Positions 54,224 to 64,000 of a DNA stretch of 64,000 nt are shown piece after piece. The notes beneath the pieces were generated by a model that was not told where the DNA came from, did not search any database, and saw nothing but the letters and a program-made list of their open reading frames with translations. The stretch covers positions 193,674-257,673 of the forward strand of contig NZ_KB849537.1 in assembly GCF_000368565.1 (NCBI RefSeq). Reading direction: 5' to 3'. The first letter of the stretch is position 1. Each line of letters starts with the position of its first letter. The DNA is from Acinetobacter gerneri DSM 14967 = CIP 107464 = MTCC 9824 (GTDB lineage: Bacteria; Pseudomonadota; Gammaproteobacteria; Pseudomonadales; Moraxellaceae). Both the position numbers and the translations under genes were made by a program.

Positions 54224-56269
54224 TTATGCTTGTTCTGGCAATTTAAAGTCAGATACAGATTGACGTAAGGTATCCGCCATATTGGCCAATTCTGCTACAG
54301 ATCGTGCTGTATCAAAGGTCGCCCCTGTAGTTTGAGCTGTAATTTCTTGGACGACATTCATGGTATGTGCAATATGACCCGCAGAAGCTGATTGTAATTT
54401 TGCCGAGTCAGAAATATTAGCAATCAATTTTGCCAAGTCATTGGATACATTTTGAATCTCATCCAAAGCAACACCCGCATCTTTGGCAAGGTTTGCACCG
54501 CGTACAACCTCCGAAGTGGTATGTTCCATAGAGGTCACAGCTTCAATGGTATCGGCTTGAATAGTTTTTACTAATGTTTCAATCTGTTTAGTTGCAGAAG
54601 TAGATCGTTCAGCCAAACGTTGAACCTCATCTGCAACAACCGCAAAACCTCGACCAGCATCCCCTGCCATGGATGCCTGAATTGCAGCATTCAGAGCCAA
54701 GATATTAGTTTGGTCTGCAATATCATTAATTAATGCAACAATATTTCCAATTTCTTGTGAAGATTCACCTAAACGTTTAATTCGTTTTGCTGTTTCTTGA
54801 ATCTGTTCACGGATCACATTCATCCCATCAATTGAACGATTTACAACATCAGCGCCATTCGCAGCAATTTCAACTGACTTTTGTGCTACCTCTGCCGACT
54901 CTGTTGCGTTAGTCGAGACATGATCAATCGACTGAACGATTTCATTAATGGCAATCGAGGCACCGGCAATTTCTTGGGCTTGATGCTCTGATGCATCAGC
55001 CAACTGATTGGTAATGTCTTGAGTACCCTGAGAATAACGCGCAATTTCCTGTGAAGTTTCATTGATCTTTGAAACAAGCTCTCTCAATTGTTCAATTGCA
55101 AAGTTGATTGAGTCTGCGATCGCTCCAGTAAAATCTTCTGATACCGTTGCATAAGCACGTAAATCACCATCAGCTAAATCCGCAATTTCATCTAAAAGTC
55201 TTAAAATTGCGTTTTGATTGCGGTCATATTCAGTCTGTAAACGTGTGACACGGACCTCGTCCATTTGATTTTGCAACATGAAAATACGGAAAATATTGAA
55301 TACAAAAAATGCCAGAGCAAAAACTAAAAGCAAGGCTGGGAATATTGTATGTAAACCACTATGAACTGTGATTTTACTTAAACTATTCAACAAATCTTTC
55401 GATAAATTTGTGATCTCACCTGTTGCTGTTTTTACTTGTGATATCTCTGCTGCATTTTTTGTCACCAAAGCAGATGCAGGCTTAAGCACACGCTCATAAT
55501 GACTACGAACTCTCATCAAAGCATCACGTAATTGCGGATCTTCGATACGCTCGATACCCAGTTTCTTGCTACCATTCAACTGTGCATTTAGGTATATACC
55601 AAATGTTTCAGTATCAACTGCAAAATCTTTCGCTGTCACTTTTGACTGTTCAGAGCCATTCAATAAGCTTTCGATCGCACGTGCAGAACGTTCTGCCAAA
55701 AAAACTTGATTTTTTGCAATAATAATCTGATTCGTTGATAGATTTAAAAACTTCATCAACTCCACCATTTGATTATAATCCGCCTGAACTTTCGGGATTG
55801 ATTCTGAAATGGCTTGATTTGTATCAAAAAGTTGATTTAACACAGGTTGTTTGGATGAAATCACTGAAAGATCTTTGGATAGAGTTTTCCATTTTTGACT
55901 TGCAGTTTTAAAGTCCTGATGATTTGCATAACTTCCATTTAAAACTTGCAAATGGTCAGCAAATTGATCTTTAGATTTAGTCAATTCATTCATCGCCTCA
56001 ACAGAACCCGAGCTTGTGGCATCAGTCGCTTGACGTGAAATCGTTTGTGATAACAATTTTAGATTGGCTAAGCTTTGGTTCAAAGCATTGTATCGAGGCA
56101 CGCTATAGAATAGATATAACAATGAAATCAGTGCGATAACTAAGCTGATCATCGCGATTTTGATATATCTTCGAGAATCAGTATTTTGTTCTAAAAGCGG
56201 AAAAAACTGACCTTTTCGACCTTTGTTTTGTGCCACATTCACATCTGTTTTATCTTTCATCATGCCCAT
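54224..56269 (-). CDS. pilJ: Twitching motility methyl-accepting chemotaxis protein PilJ
   Basis: This membrane receptor of about 681 residues has TM1 (IAMISLVIALISLLYLFYS) and a periplasmic PilJ helical domain of about 250 residues. TM2 (HTIFPALLLVFALAFFVFNIF), a HAMP-like linker and a long cytoplasmic coiled coil follow. The hairpin tip is VALINDIADQTNILALNAAIQA, where kinase contact occurs. A GGGGGAG ribosome site lies 7 bases before the ATG at 56269, so I choose it over the ATG at 56293. Confidence 0.93.
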   Translation of the reverse strand: MGMMKDKTDVNVAQNKGRKGQFFPLLEQNTDSRRYIKIAMISLVIALISLLYLFYSVPRYNALNQSLANLKLLSQTISRQATDATSSGSVEAMNELTKSKDQFADHLQVLNGSYANHQDFKTASQKWKTLSKDLSVISSKQPVLNQLFDTNQAISESIPKVQADYNQMVELMKFLNLSTNQIIIAKNQVFLAERSARAIESLLNGSEQSKVTAKDFAVDTETFGIYLNAQLNGSKKLGIERIEDPQLRDALMRVRSHYERVLKPASALVTKNAAEISQVKTATGEITNLSKDLLNSLSKITVHSGLHTIFPALLLVFALAFFVFNIFRIFMLQNQMDEVRVTRLQTEYDRNQNAILRLLDEIADLADGDLRAYATVSEDFTGAIADSINFAIEQLRELVSKINETSQEIARYSQGTQDITNQLADASEHQAQEIAGASIAINEIVQSIDHVSTNATESAEVAQKSVEIAANGADVVNRSIDGMNVIREQIQETAKRIKRLGESSQEIGNIVALINDIADQTNILALNAAIQASMAGDAGRGFAVVADEVQRLAERSTSATKQIETLVKTIQADTIEAVTSMEHTTSEVVRGANLAKDAGVALDEIQNVSNDLAKLIANISDSAKLQSASAGHIAHTMNVVQEITAQTTGATFDTARSVAELANMADTLRQSVSDFKLPEQA

Positions 56270-56471
56270 AACCATGCTCCCCCAAACGCTCATTTTTATT
56301 AGCGCAAATTATTTTGTTAAAATATAATGACTTATCATTTTAGATCATTAGGCAAGACCTAAATATTTTTAAAAAATCATCAATCAAAACCCAAAACAGG
56401 TTCTAAAATTTCTAACTCAACCACAACTCTTAAAACTAAAATCTAAATGCTTTATCCCCAAATCCAAGCAC

Positions 56472-56993
56472 TTAAACCCCTTTCATATATGCTTGATCAT
56501 TTAACAAACGACTAAACATAAAGATATTCCAAACTTGCTGATGATGTTTGAAATAACCCGCGCAATATTGTTTTAGCATTTGATCTAAATCGTTATTTTC
56601 AGAAAAATAACTTTTTTTATTAAAATGTTGGATCCCCAGTACTCGATCCACGGTCACCCCAATATATTGCTCAGCATGCTGAATGCAAATGACTTTTTGC
56701 GTGGAATGAAAAGTACTCTGTTGACCCGTAATAAAATGACTCAAATCAGTTAAAGTGAGTAATTTTCCACGAATATTTGCTATTCCATTCAACCAATTAT
56801 TGACCTTTGGAACAGCAGTATATTGAGGTGGATAAATAACTTCTGAAACTTCCCCTAGTGGTGCAATAAAATATTGCCCCATAATTTCAAAAGCAACGCC
56901 AGACCAGCGATGAGCTTCATTCTTTTGATGAAGCTGACTTTTATTGCCGCGCTTAGATAATCGAAGTAATTCGATAAATCCTTTCGTTGACAT
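56472..56993 (-). CDS. pilI: CheW-like adaptor PilI
   Basis: This 173-residue single CheW domain (AFEIMGQYFIAPLGEVSEVIYPP, VNNWLNGIANIRGKLLTLTDLSHF, ICIQHAEQYIGVTVDRVLGIQHF) couples PilJ to ChpA. It starts 3 bp after pilH ends and has a 178-bp gap before pilJ. Confidence 0.92.
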   Translation of the reverse strand: MSTKGFIELLRLSKRGNKSQLHQKNEAHRWSGVAFEIMGQYFIAPLGEVSEVIYPPQYTAVPKVNNWLNGIANIRGKLLTLTDLSHFITGQQSTFHSTQKVICIQHAEQYIGVTVDRVLGIQHFNKKSYFSENNDLDQMLKQYCAGYFKHHQQVWNIFMFSRLLNDQAYMKGV

Positions 56994-56996
56994 AGA

Positions 56997-57365
56997 TTAT
57001 TCCGTATCGAGATTTTGTTTGATCACATCGATCAATAACATCTCTTCAATAGGTTTAGTTAAATAATCCGTCGCGCCTTGTCGTTTGCCCCAAACCCGAT
57101 CAATATCTTGATCTTTGGTGCTCACAATCACGACAGGAATATGTTTGGTCTTGTCGCCGCGCGTAATCTGTCTTGTCGCCTGAAAACCATTAACACCAGG
57201 CATCACCACATCCATTAAAATCAAATCTGGTTGCTCTGCTTGTGCGATCGTTACCCCATCCGCACCATTATTTGCTTCAAGTACATCAAAGCCATGTTTG
57301 GCTAAAATTTCTTTAAAACGGAACATTTCAGTTGGTGAATCATCGACAATGAGAATACGTGACAT
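56997..57365 (-). CDS. pilH: Response regulator PilH
   Basis: This 122-residue stand-alone receiver domain has acidic pair DDS (near residue 8), phospho-Asp in LILMDVVMPG, and VSTKD with Lys in YLTKPI. Start 57365 (MSRILIVDDSPTE) is chosen over 57377 because GGAGAG lies right before it and the family begins this way. PilH works with PilG in pilus retraction and extension control. Confidence 0.93.
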   Translation of the reverse strand: MSRILIVDDSPTEMFRFKEILAKHGFDVLEANNGADGVTIAQAEQPDLILMDVVMPGVNGFQATRQITRGDKTKHIPVVIVSTKDQDIDRVWGKRQGATDYLTKPIEEMLLIDVIKQNLDTE

Positions 57366-57382
57366 TGCGCTCTCCATGTAAT

Positions 57383-57766
57383 TTAAACTCGAATATGATG
57401 ACGTATAGCACCGAGTAATTCATCTTTACTAAACGGCTTCGTCAAATATTCGTCCGAACCGACTACTCGACCTTTTGCCTGATCAAATAATCCATCTTTG
57501 CTAGAGAGCATTATGACTGGAATATTTTGATAAGTTTGTGAATTTTTTATAAGTGCACACGTTTGATAACCATCAAGGCGTGGCATCATAATATCAATAA
57601 AAATAATATCTGGGTTTATTTCAGCAATTTTTGCCAATGCTTCAAAACCGTCCACAGCCGTTGTAACCTCACACCCCTCCCTCTGTAACAAAGTTTCAGC
57701 AGTTCTACGGATGGTTTTTGAATCATCAATTACCATAACTTTTAATTTATCAAAAATATTATCCAT
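57383..57766 (-). CDS. pilG: Response regulator PilG
   Basis: This 127-residue stand-alone receiver has VMVIDDSKTIRRTAETLL, phospho-Asp in IIFIDIMMPRLDG, LSSKD and YLTKPF. It is the first gene of the pilGHIJ-chpA-chpC operon. PilG promotes pilus extension in the family. Confidence 0.94.
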   Translation of the reverse strand: MDNIFDKLKVMVIDDSKTIRRTAETLLQREGCEVTTAVDGFEALAKIAEINPDIIFIDIMMPRLDGYQTCALIKNSQTYQNIPVIMLSSKDGLFDQAKGRVVGSDEYLTKPFSKDELLGAIRHHIRV

Positions 57767-58365
57767 CTTCCCCCCAATACATCACTCAACAACACAGTTA
57801 ATTATATTATTTTTTAATACATGCATTTTTATCACATATACAACATAGCTTTCAAATAGGTTTTTATTGATATTAAACACATTATTTAAACATAAAAACC
57901 AACAATTCTCCATATTAATAAAAACCATTAAAAAACCAACAAAAAAATATTATATAACAATTAAAATCAATAATTTAAGTAATGATTAAAAATTAGAATA
58001 ATATTTTAATAAAATAAAATTTTTAATTATTATTTTTTCACATGAAAGATAACATTAATATTAAACCAATAATTAATATTATTTAAAAATCAAAAAAATA
58101 TTTTATAGCATTTTACTTATATATAAAAAAAATTTCTTCATTAAAATCCATTTTCACAAATTGCTAAAGCAAGCTCTTCGACTTAAGCATGCTATTTTTA
58201 TATGTTTATTTATGTTTTATTGTGGACATAACTAATTGAATTTATTGACTTACACAGATCAATGTAGAAAGTAGCCAATCCGCAACAATTCTATATTGTT
58301 TCAAAGCCATTGAATCAGGTAAGATTTTGTCAAATAAATCAAAAATTTGATTCGCAGGAATTTTT
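57767..58365. other. Long AT-rich divergent intergenic region
   Basis: About 600 bp between pilG and the RND adaptor. The part 57780-58140 is extremely AT-rich with A/T tracts, as in bent or H-NS-bound DNA. A TTGACT at 58245-58250 could be a -35 box for the efflux genes, but no matching -10 at good spacing was seen. No gene found. Confidence 0.5.
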
Positions 58366-59484
58366 ATGCCGAGAGCGCAACAAAATGTATTTTTTAAAGC
58401 AAATCCATTTAAAATCACACTGTTGTGTATTTCTCTCAGTTTATTTGCCTGCAAAAAACAAGATCAACAACCTGTCATTGAACAAAAAAATCATCCTGTA
58501 GAACTGATTCAGCAAGATATTGTTGAGATAAAACAAGGAGATGTCAGTCAAAAAACTGCATTTACAGGGACGATTCGAGCGATCAATCAAAGTAGTATCC
58601 AAACTCAAGTCACGGCAACTGCCAGTCAAGTCTATGTTCAAGTGGGTCAATCCGTTGAAAAAGGACAGATTTTAGTCCGATTAAACAATCAGGATAATGC
58701 TTCTCGGCTTGCTCAAAGTCGTGCCAATAAAGCCTCTGCTGAAGCACAAGCCAATCAAGCCCGCAACATGGTAAATAGAAAAAAACGCTTATATGATCAA
58801 GGTTTTATCTCAAAAGTAGAATATGAGCAAAGTCAGGTTGATTATCAAGGACAACTAGAAAATGTCAAAGCTCAACAAGCCAATGTCGATATCGCGCTCA
58901 AGGCAGATCAAGACGGTGTCATCCGTAGTCCTATTTCTGGGGTGATCACCAAACGTCAAGTCGATGTAGGGCAAACCGTTGCTGCTGGTCAAAGCATTTT
59001 CGAAATAGTCGATCCTCATCATTTAGAAATCCAAGCCAAATTACCTGTAGATCAGCAGACGGCGCTTCAAATTGGTCATCAAATCGAATTTAACATTCAA
59101 GGTAGCGCTGAAACATATAAAGCAACCTTATCTCGTATTTCCCCAATAGCAGACCAAGTCAGTCGTCAGATTGAGTTTTTTGCAACCCCAAATCAAGCGA
59201 TCAATTCTCTTAGTATTGGTGCATTTATTGATGGAAATATCATTGGATCTAGTCGAATAAATGGGCAAATGATTCCGCTTGATTCTGTTCGAGATTTTAA
59301 AAATAAACCTTATGTCTGGGTGGTCAGAAACAATAAAGTTCAACAAATTTTTGTGCAAATTTTACAACAACGTTTAAATGATAATGTTGCGGTAGTACAA
59401 GGTTTAAATCAGGGTGATTTGATCATTAAAACTGATTTGAGTCACGATGACATCAATAAACCAGTTTCGATTGCCAAAAATTAA
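58366..59484 (+). CDS. RND efflux periplasmic adaptor lipoprotein
   Basis: This 372-residue protein has lipobox LFAC (Cys29). The order is a beta-barrel, a lipoyl half (TATASQVYVQVGQSVEKGQILVRL), an alpha-hairpin (SRANKASAEAQANQARNMVNRKK...QANVDIALKADQDGVIRSPISG), a lipoyl half (ITKRQVDVGQTVAAGQSIFEI) and a membrane-proximal domain. It is a membrane fusion protein linking the pump 11 bp downstream to an outer-membrane channel that is not encoded here. AGGAA precedes the start. Confidence 0.9.
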   Translation: MPRAQQNVFFKANPFKITLLCISLSLFACKKQDQQPVIEQKNHPVELIQQDIVEIKQGDVSQKTAFTGTIRAINQSSIQTQVTATASQVYVQVGQSVEKGQILVRLNNQDNASRLAQSRANKASAEAQANQARNMVNRKKRLYDQGFISKVEYEQSQVDYQGQLENVKAQQANVDIALKADQDGVIRSPISGVITKRQVDVGQTVAAGQSIFEIVDPHHLEIQAKLPVDQQTALQIGHQIEFNIQGSAETYKATLSRISPIADQVSRQIEFFATPNQAINSLSIGAFIDGNIIGSSRINGQMIPLDSVRDFKNKPYVWVVRNNKVQQIFVQILQQRLNDNVAVVQGLNQGDLIIKTDLSHDDINKPVSIAKN

Positions 59485-59495
59485 GGATATTTGCT

Positions 59496-62400
59496 ATGTG
59501 GCTAACTCGAATCAGTGTCAAATATCCTGTTTTCACCATCATGATGATGTTGTGCTTAATGGTGCTTGGACTTGCATCTTGGCAACGTATGGGTGTCGAA
59601 GAGTTTCCAGATGTAGATTTTCCATTTGTTATTATCTATACCCAGTATCCGGGTGCATCTCCTGAAGCGGTAGAGTCGGAAGTGACCAAAAAACTGGAAG
59701 ATCAAATCAATACCATCTCAGGACTGAAGCAGATTACATCTGAGTCCAGCGAAGGTTTGTCGATGATCGTGGCTCAGTTTAATTTGGACGTCGCCTCAGC
59801 CACGGCAGCGCAAGATGTTCGAGATAAAATCTCATCGGTGAGTGCAAATTTCCGTGATGAAATAGACAAACCTGTTGTTGAACGATATGACCCTACCGCA
59901 AGCCCGATCATGTCGATCGTTTTTGAATCGGACAAAATGAACTTGCAAGAGTTGAGTACTTATATAGATCAACGCTTAGTGCCACAGCTCAGGACAGTTT
60001 CTGGAGTCGGTTCTGTCAATTTACTTGGTGATGCAAAACGGCAAGTTCGTATCGTGGTTGATCCGATCAAGCTACAAAGCTATGGCATTGGTGTAGACCA
60101 AGTCATTAACACTTTAAAAAATGAAAATGTCCAAGTCCCGAGTGGTTCACTCAATCAAGAAACCTCAGAATTGGTCGTTGAAATTCAATCTAAAGTTTTA
60201 AATCCGCATTCTTTTGGTGACTTAGTTGTTGCCAACAAAAATGGTTCACCTATTTTATTAAAGCAAATCGCAGATATACAAGACAGTCAAGCTGAGCTAG
60301 AAACGGGCGCATATATCAATGGTAAAGCCGCTGTTTCCGTGGATATTTTGCGGAGCTCTGATTCAAATGTCATCCAAGTCGTTGACGGAACTTATAAAGT
60401 TTTAGATCAAATCAAACAACAACTTCCTACTGGAACCAACCTAAAAGTGGTTGTGGATAGCTCAAAATCCATTCGTGGCACGATCAAAGATGTTGCCCGA
60501 ACGATCATCGAAGGCGCAGCGCTTGCAGTGGTAATCGTCCTGTTATTCTTAGGTTCATTTCGTTCTACAGTGATCACTGGTCTAACCTTACCTATCGCCC
60601 TACTCGGTACGCTTACCTTCATTTGGGCTTTCGGTTTTAGCATCAATATGATGACCCTACTCGCCCTTTCCTTATGTATAGGTCTGTTGATCGATGATGC
60701 CATCGTGGTCCGTGAAAATATCGTCAGACATACTGAAATGGGGCAAGACCATGTTACGGCAGCCTTAGAAGGGACCAAAGAAATTGGTTTGGCGGTACTT
60801 GCAACCACGCTTACGATTGTGGCGGTATTTTTACCTGTAGCATTTATGGGCGGCATTATCGGGCGCTTTTTCTTCCAGTTTGGTGTAACTGTCAGTACTG
60901 CTGTGCTAATTTCCATGTTTGTCAGCTTTACCTTAGATCCAATGTTGTCTGCACATTGGGCAGAAAAACCCAATCCAAATAAAAAGCCATCTCGGCTGAA
61001 GCGTTTTTTTAATTGGATTTCAGATCAATTAGATCGACTCAATTATGTCTATGCCAAACTTTTAAAACTGGCTTTACGTTTTAGAATTTTCACGATTGTG
61101 ATTGCGATTGCTTCATTATTTGGTGCTTTGGCATTATCAAAAATGATCGGTACTGAATTTGTACCTGTTCCTGACAAAGGCTCTATTCGCATTAAATTTG
61201 AAACGCCAGTGGATGCCTCGCTTGAATATACTTCAGCCAAACTCAAGCAAGTCGATCAGATCATTCGTCAAAACCCACAAGTGCTTTCGACTTATGGGGT
61301 GATCAATGCCACGACAAATAAAGGTAAAAATCACGTTTCTTTAAGAGTAGAGCTCACACCACGTCAGCAACGTAGCCAAACTTTAAATGATTTAAATAAT
61401 GAATTTCGTCAACGTTTAAAATCAGTTGCGGGGATCCATGTCACGTCTGTAGCTTCAGCTGATGAAGTTGTTTCTGGTGGACAGAAACCCATCATGATTT
61501 CGATCAAAGGACAAGATTTGGATGAGTTGCAGCGTATTTCAGATCAGTTTATGCAAAAAATGCGAAAAATTGATGGTATCGTCGACCTCGAAAGCTCATT
61601 AAAAGCACCCAAGCCAACACTTTCGATCTATGTCAATCGGCTCTTGGCCAATGATCTGGGACTATCGGTTGCTCAAATTGCCAATGTCCTACGTCCACTT
61701 TTGGCGGGTGATAATGTCACCACTTGGCAGGATAATCGTGGCGAAACTTATGATGTCAATTTACGTCTGACTGAAGATAAACGAGCTTTGCCGAGTGATA
61801 TTCAAAATCTCTATGTCAACTCTAATAAAGTCGACGCAAATGGGCAAAATGCACTGATTCCACTGTCAACAGTAACGACCATGCAAGAAACCATGGGCGC
61901 TTCACAGATCAATCGACGTGATTTATCACGTGAAATATTGATTCAAGCCAATACCTCAGGCCGTCCAACAGGTGATATTGGACAAGATATTCAAAAATTA
62001 CAATCTGATTTTAAACTGCCTGCTGGTTATAGCTTTAATACTCAAGGCGCAAACAAAGACATGGCGGAGTCTGCGGGCTATGCACTGACTGCAATTACCT
62101 TATCTATCGTGTTTATTTATATCGTTTTAGGTTCACAGTTTAATAGCTTCATCCATCCTGCAGCGATCATGATGTCTTTGCCTCTATCTTTGATTGGGGT
62201 ATTTTTGGCTTTATTTTTGTTTAAAAGTACCATGAATCTATTTTCGATTATCGGGATAATCATGCTCATGGGCTTGGTCACCAAAAATGCCATTTTACTG
62301 ATTGATTTTATTAAAAAGGCAATGGAGCGTGGTGTTGATCGTTATGATGCGATTATTCAAGCAGGAACAACCCGACTGCGTCCGATTCTAATGACCACTT

Positions 62401-62600
62401 GTGCGATGGTCATGGGAATGGTTCCTTTGGCTCTCGGTCTAGGTGAAGGCGGTGAACAAAGTGCTCCGATGGCACATGCCGTGATTGGTGGCGTTATCAC
62501 GTCCACCCTACTGACCTTAGTCGTTGTGCCCGTCATCTTTACTTATTTAGATGATTTTAAAAACTTCATGATGCGACAGTTTAGAAAAATTTCTTCCTAA
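59496..62600 (+). CDS. RND multidrug efflux pump, AcrB/MdtB family inner-membrane subunit
   Basis: This 1034-residue HAE-type transporter has 12 membrane helices and two large periplasmic loops. It starts MWLTRISVKYPVFT. Proton-relay aspartates are Asp400 and Asp401 (GLLIDDAIVV), with the partner Lys in LVTKNAILLIDF in the second half. The periplasmic regions resemble MdtB/MdtC and other small-lipoprotein-adaptor systems more than AcrB. Drug range is unknown. AAGGA gives the ribosome site. Confidence 0.92.
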   Translation: MWLTRISVKYPVFTIMMMLCLMVLGLASWQRMGVEEFPDVDFPFVIIYTQYPGASPEAVESEVTKKLEDQINTISGLKQITSESSEGLSMIVAQFNLDVASATAAQDVRDKISSVSANFRDEIDKPVVERYDPTASPIMSIVFESDKMNLQELSTYIDQRLVPQLRTVSGVGSVNLLGDAKRQVRIVVDPIKLQSYGIGVDQVINTLKNENVQVPSGSLNQETSELVVEIQSKVLNPHSFGDLVVANKNGSPILLKQIADIQDSQAELETGAYINGKAAVSVDILRSSDSNVIQVVDGTYKVLDQIKQQLPTGTNLKVVVDSSKSIRGTIKDVARTIIEGAALAVVIVLLFLGSFRSTVITGLTLPIALLGTLTFIWAFGFSINMMTLLALSLCIGLLIDDAIVVRENIVRHTEMGQDHVTAALEGTKEIGLAVLATTLTIVAVFLPVAFMGGIIGRFFFQFGVTVSTAVLISMFVSFTLDPMLSAHWAEKPNPNKKPSRLKRFFNWISDQLDRLNYVYAKLLKLALRFRIFTIVIAIASLFGALALSKMIGTEFVPVPDKGSIRIKFETPVDASLEYTSAKLKQVDQIIRQNPQVLSTYGVINATTNKGKNHVSLRVELTPRQQRSQTLNDLNNEFRQRLKSVAGIHVTSVASADEVVSGGQKPIMISIKGQDLDELQRISDQFMQKMRKIDGIVDLESSLKAPKPTLSIYVNRLLANDLGLSVAQIANVLRPLLAGDNVTTWQDNRGETYDVNLRLTEDKRALPSDIQNLYVNSNKVDANGQNALIPLSTVTTMQETMGASQINRRDLSREILIQANTSGRPTGDIGQDIQKLQSDFKLPAGYSFNTQGANKDMAESAGYALTAITLSIVFIYIVLGSQFNSFIHPAAIMMSLPLSLIGVFLALFLFKSTMNLFSIIGIIMLMGLVTKNAILLIDFIKKAMERGVDRYDAIIQAGTTRLRPILMTTCAMVMGMVPLALGLGEGGEQSAPMAHAVIGGVITSTLLTLVVVPVIFTYLDDFKNFMMRQFRKISS

Positions 62601-62764
62601 ATCGGAGCTATTCCCCAGCAACAATAATTGTTGATCTTGTTCAAACTAAATGCTAGTTTCTCAACACAATGAACAAGATTTACGCAGAATAAATACAGTG
62701 TAAATTTGCCAATAATCACGCAGTTTCATTAAAAAATAATACATTAAACTAGGTCAGCATCTAT

Positions 62765-63322
62765 ATGAATTTTATAAAAATCTCAACACTCAGCCTATTC
62801 TTCATTTATTCATCATCTCTTTTTGCAAATCCGACAACGCAACAGATTCAAGATACTTTTGCTTGTAAGGAAACGAAACAAACTGCAGAGTCAGTGCTCA
62901 AATTTTTAAAAGCACATAGCGTGAAAATGACAGAGGATGATTTTAAAAAATTAGATTGGCCTGACTCTGATACTTACTATAAATTAGACAAACAAATCAG
63001 TATTTTCGGTGTTTCAAGCCAGTATTTTTCTACCCATTCAGTCAATGCGAATGGCATATGGTCTCTGACTTTTTTTCTAGGCGTACCAAGTAAAAATTCA
63101 CTCAAAGAAATTCAAGATTTGGCAAAAAAACTTGATGCACAGCCAGATACTGAATTAAATGAAGCTTTTGATTTAAACAAGCTAAACATGAAAAGTTATA
63201 CGATTTATACCAGCAAAATGCCCGGCTATAACCGAACGCTTGAAATGAACAATGCATCTATGAATGACGAAAAGCATAATCCTTGGCCATTAATTACAAT
63301 TTCTTGTAATTATGCAAACTAG
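62765..63322 (+). CDS. Hypothetical secreted protein
   Basis: This 185-residue protein has a signal peptide (MNFIKISTLSLFFIYSSSLFA, cut before NPT). The mature chain holds two cysteines (DTFACKET near 34 and TISCNYAN near the end), which could form a disulfide in the periplasm. I do not recognise a family. It lies between the efflux operon and proS, alone. Confidence 0.65.
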   Translation: MNFIKISTLSLFFIYSSSLFANPTTQQIQDTFACKETKQTAESVLKFLKAHSVKMTEDDFKKLDWPDSDTYYKLDKQISIFGVSSQYFSTHSVNANGIWSLTFFLGVPSKNSLKEIQDLAKKLDAQPDTELNEAFDLNKLNMKSYTIYTSKMPGYNRTLEMNNASMNDEKHNPWPLITISCNYAN

Positions 63323-63493
63323 AGCCTGTGACATTTCACAACTGAATTACCTTGATGACCAATATTGAGCAGGCAAGGCATGAAGTTCAAAGAATAGTGT
63401 AGACCATAACTGTGCTTGAATATTTTTCAATCAAAATCTGATCTATACACCTTATCCAATATAAAATTTGAATTATACGATATTGCATCCACT

Positions 63494-63528
63494 TTGAAAT
63501 GTTAACAGCTCAGAATTTATCGTATAAT
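63494..63528 (+). promoter_or_regulatory. Probable promoter of proS
   Basis: A perfect TATAAT (63523-63528) lies 36 bp before the proS start. TTAACA (63502-63507) 15 bp upstream is a fair -35 box; TTGAAA (63494-63499) is too far. The -10 box is the firmer part of the call. Confidence 0.55.
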
Positions 63529-63564
63529 CTCCCCTTTAATGCTTAAAAAATTAGGACAGTTTCC

Positions 63565-64000
63565 ATGCGCGCGAGTCGCTTTTTATTTGCAACGTTAAGA
63601 GAAACCCCAAATGATGCTGAAGTCATTTCTCATCAGCTCATGTTACGTGCGGGGATGATTCGTAAATTGGCTTCAGGTTTATACACTTGGTTGCCGATGG
63701 GTGTACGTGTGTTAAATAAAGTTGAAGCGATTGTACGCGAAGAAATGAATCGTGCAGGTTCGCTCGAAGTGTTAATGCCCGTGACTCAACCTGCAAGTCT
63801 TTGGGAAGAATCAGGTCGTTATGTCCAATATGGTCCTGAACTTTTACGTTTTAAAGACCGCCATGACAATCCTTTTGTGCTTGGACCTACACACGAAGAA
63901 GTGATCACGGATTTGGCACGTAATGAGCTAAAAAGCTATAAACAGCTTCCTATGAATTTTTATCAAATTCAAACCAAATTCCGTGATGAAATCCGTCCAC
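63565..64000 (+). CDS. proS: Prolyl-tRNA synthetase, N-terminal part cut by window edge
   Basis: The frame from ATG 63565 stays open to the window end (145 codons). [40 protein letters not shown] and [20 protein letters not shown] are the bacterial ProS N-terminus. [12 protein letters not shown] and the motif-2 region [14 protein letters not shown] follow. It attaches proline to tRNA-Pro. AGGA is found 9 bases before the start. Confidence 0.96.
   Translation, partial: MRASRFLFATLRETPNDAEVISHQLMLRAGMIRKLASGLYTWLPMGVRVLNKVEAIVREEMNRAGSLEVLMPVTQPASLWEESGRYVQYGPELLRFKDRHDNPFVLGPTHEEVITDLARNELKSYKQLPMNFYQIQTKFRDEIRP

Noticed and set aside
60407..60973. 188-codon frame on the minus strand within the RND pump gene
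   Set aside because: Antisense shadow of a strongly conserved coding region; no ribosome site and composition as expected for an opposite frame.

Overview
The window is an AT-rich chromosomal segment from a gammaproteobacterium of the Moraxellaceae, almost certainly Acinetobacter. Supporting signs are a DcaP-family outer-membrane porin, a pilGHIJ-chpA twitching cluster with a ChpC-like gene, a pga exopolysaccharide locus, an entericidin-type lipoprotein, and many stand-alone transporters and catabolic genes. No phage, insertion sequence, CRISPR array or plasmid gene was seen. The most repeat-rich part is the first 1.3 kb.

Layout. 1-1300: a tandem duplication of about 560 bp carrying broken DUF559 endonuclease genes and paired palindromes. 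1361-9308: cold-shock protein, peptide deformylase, diguanylate cyclase, MHS transporter, PnuC, a crotonase and a secreted B3 metallo-beta-lactamase-fold protein with an altered metal site. 9470-14396: pgaB-pgaC-pgaD plus an acyltransferase, with no pgaA. 14764-19908: FKBP, DUF2252, MgtC, YaeQ, a COG0523 GTPase and a small secreted protein. 20419-27794: catabolism, comprising an MhpA-like hydroxylase, a GntR-controlled transporter/amidohydrolase pair, and a TetR-MFS-LysR operon. 27948-37362: thioesterase, patatin lipoprotein, chromate transporter, DcaP, nitroreductase, Bcr/CflA pump and a YccS-like protein. 38207-43680: metal acquisition, a Fur-box-preceded PepSY/flavoreductase fusion and a Zur-box-preceded ZnuD-like receptor. 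45222-46010: six tRNA genes (three Val-TAC, three Asp-GTC) behind one consensus promoter. 46369-49185: YbaN, DUF1853, entericidin and dapE. 49239-57766: the Pil-Chp chemosensory operon on the minus strand. 58366-62600: an RND efflux adaptor and pump. 63565-end: start of proS.

How the genes work together. PilG/PilH/PilI/PilJ/ChpA/ChpC form one signalling pathway for type IV pili. PgaC/PgaD would make poly-N-acetylglucosamine and PgaB would deacetylate it, but the usual export porin is not here. The GntR regulator sits divergently from the transporter and amidohydrolase; a long inverted repeat overlapping a near-consensus promoter suggests direct repression. The TetR-MFS-LysR genes look like one transcript under a perfect 18-bp palindrome. 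Two neighbouring metal genes appear to answer to different regulators, iron (Fur) and zinc (Zur).

The observations most worth following are the RQK-type metal site in the B3-fold protein (8415-9308), the DUF559/palindrome duplication at the left edge, the pgaA-less pga locus with a linked acyltransferase, and the Zur-box ZnuD-like receptor.
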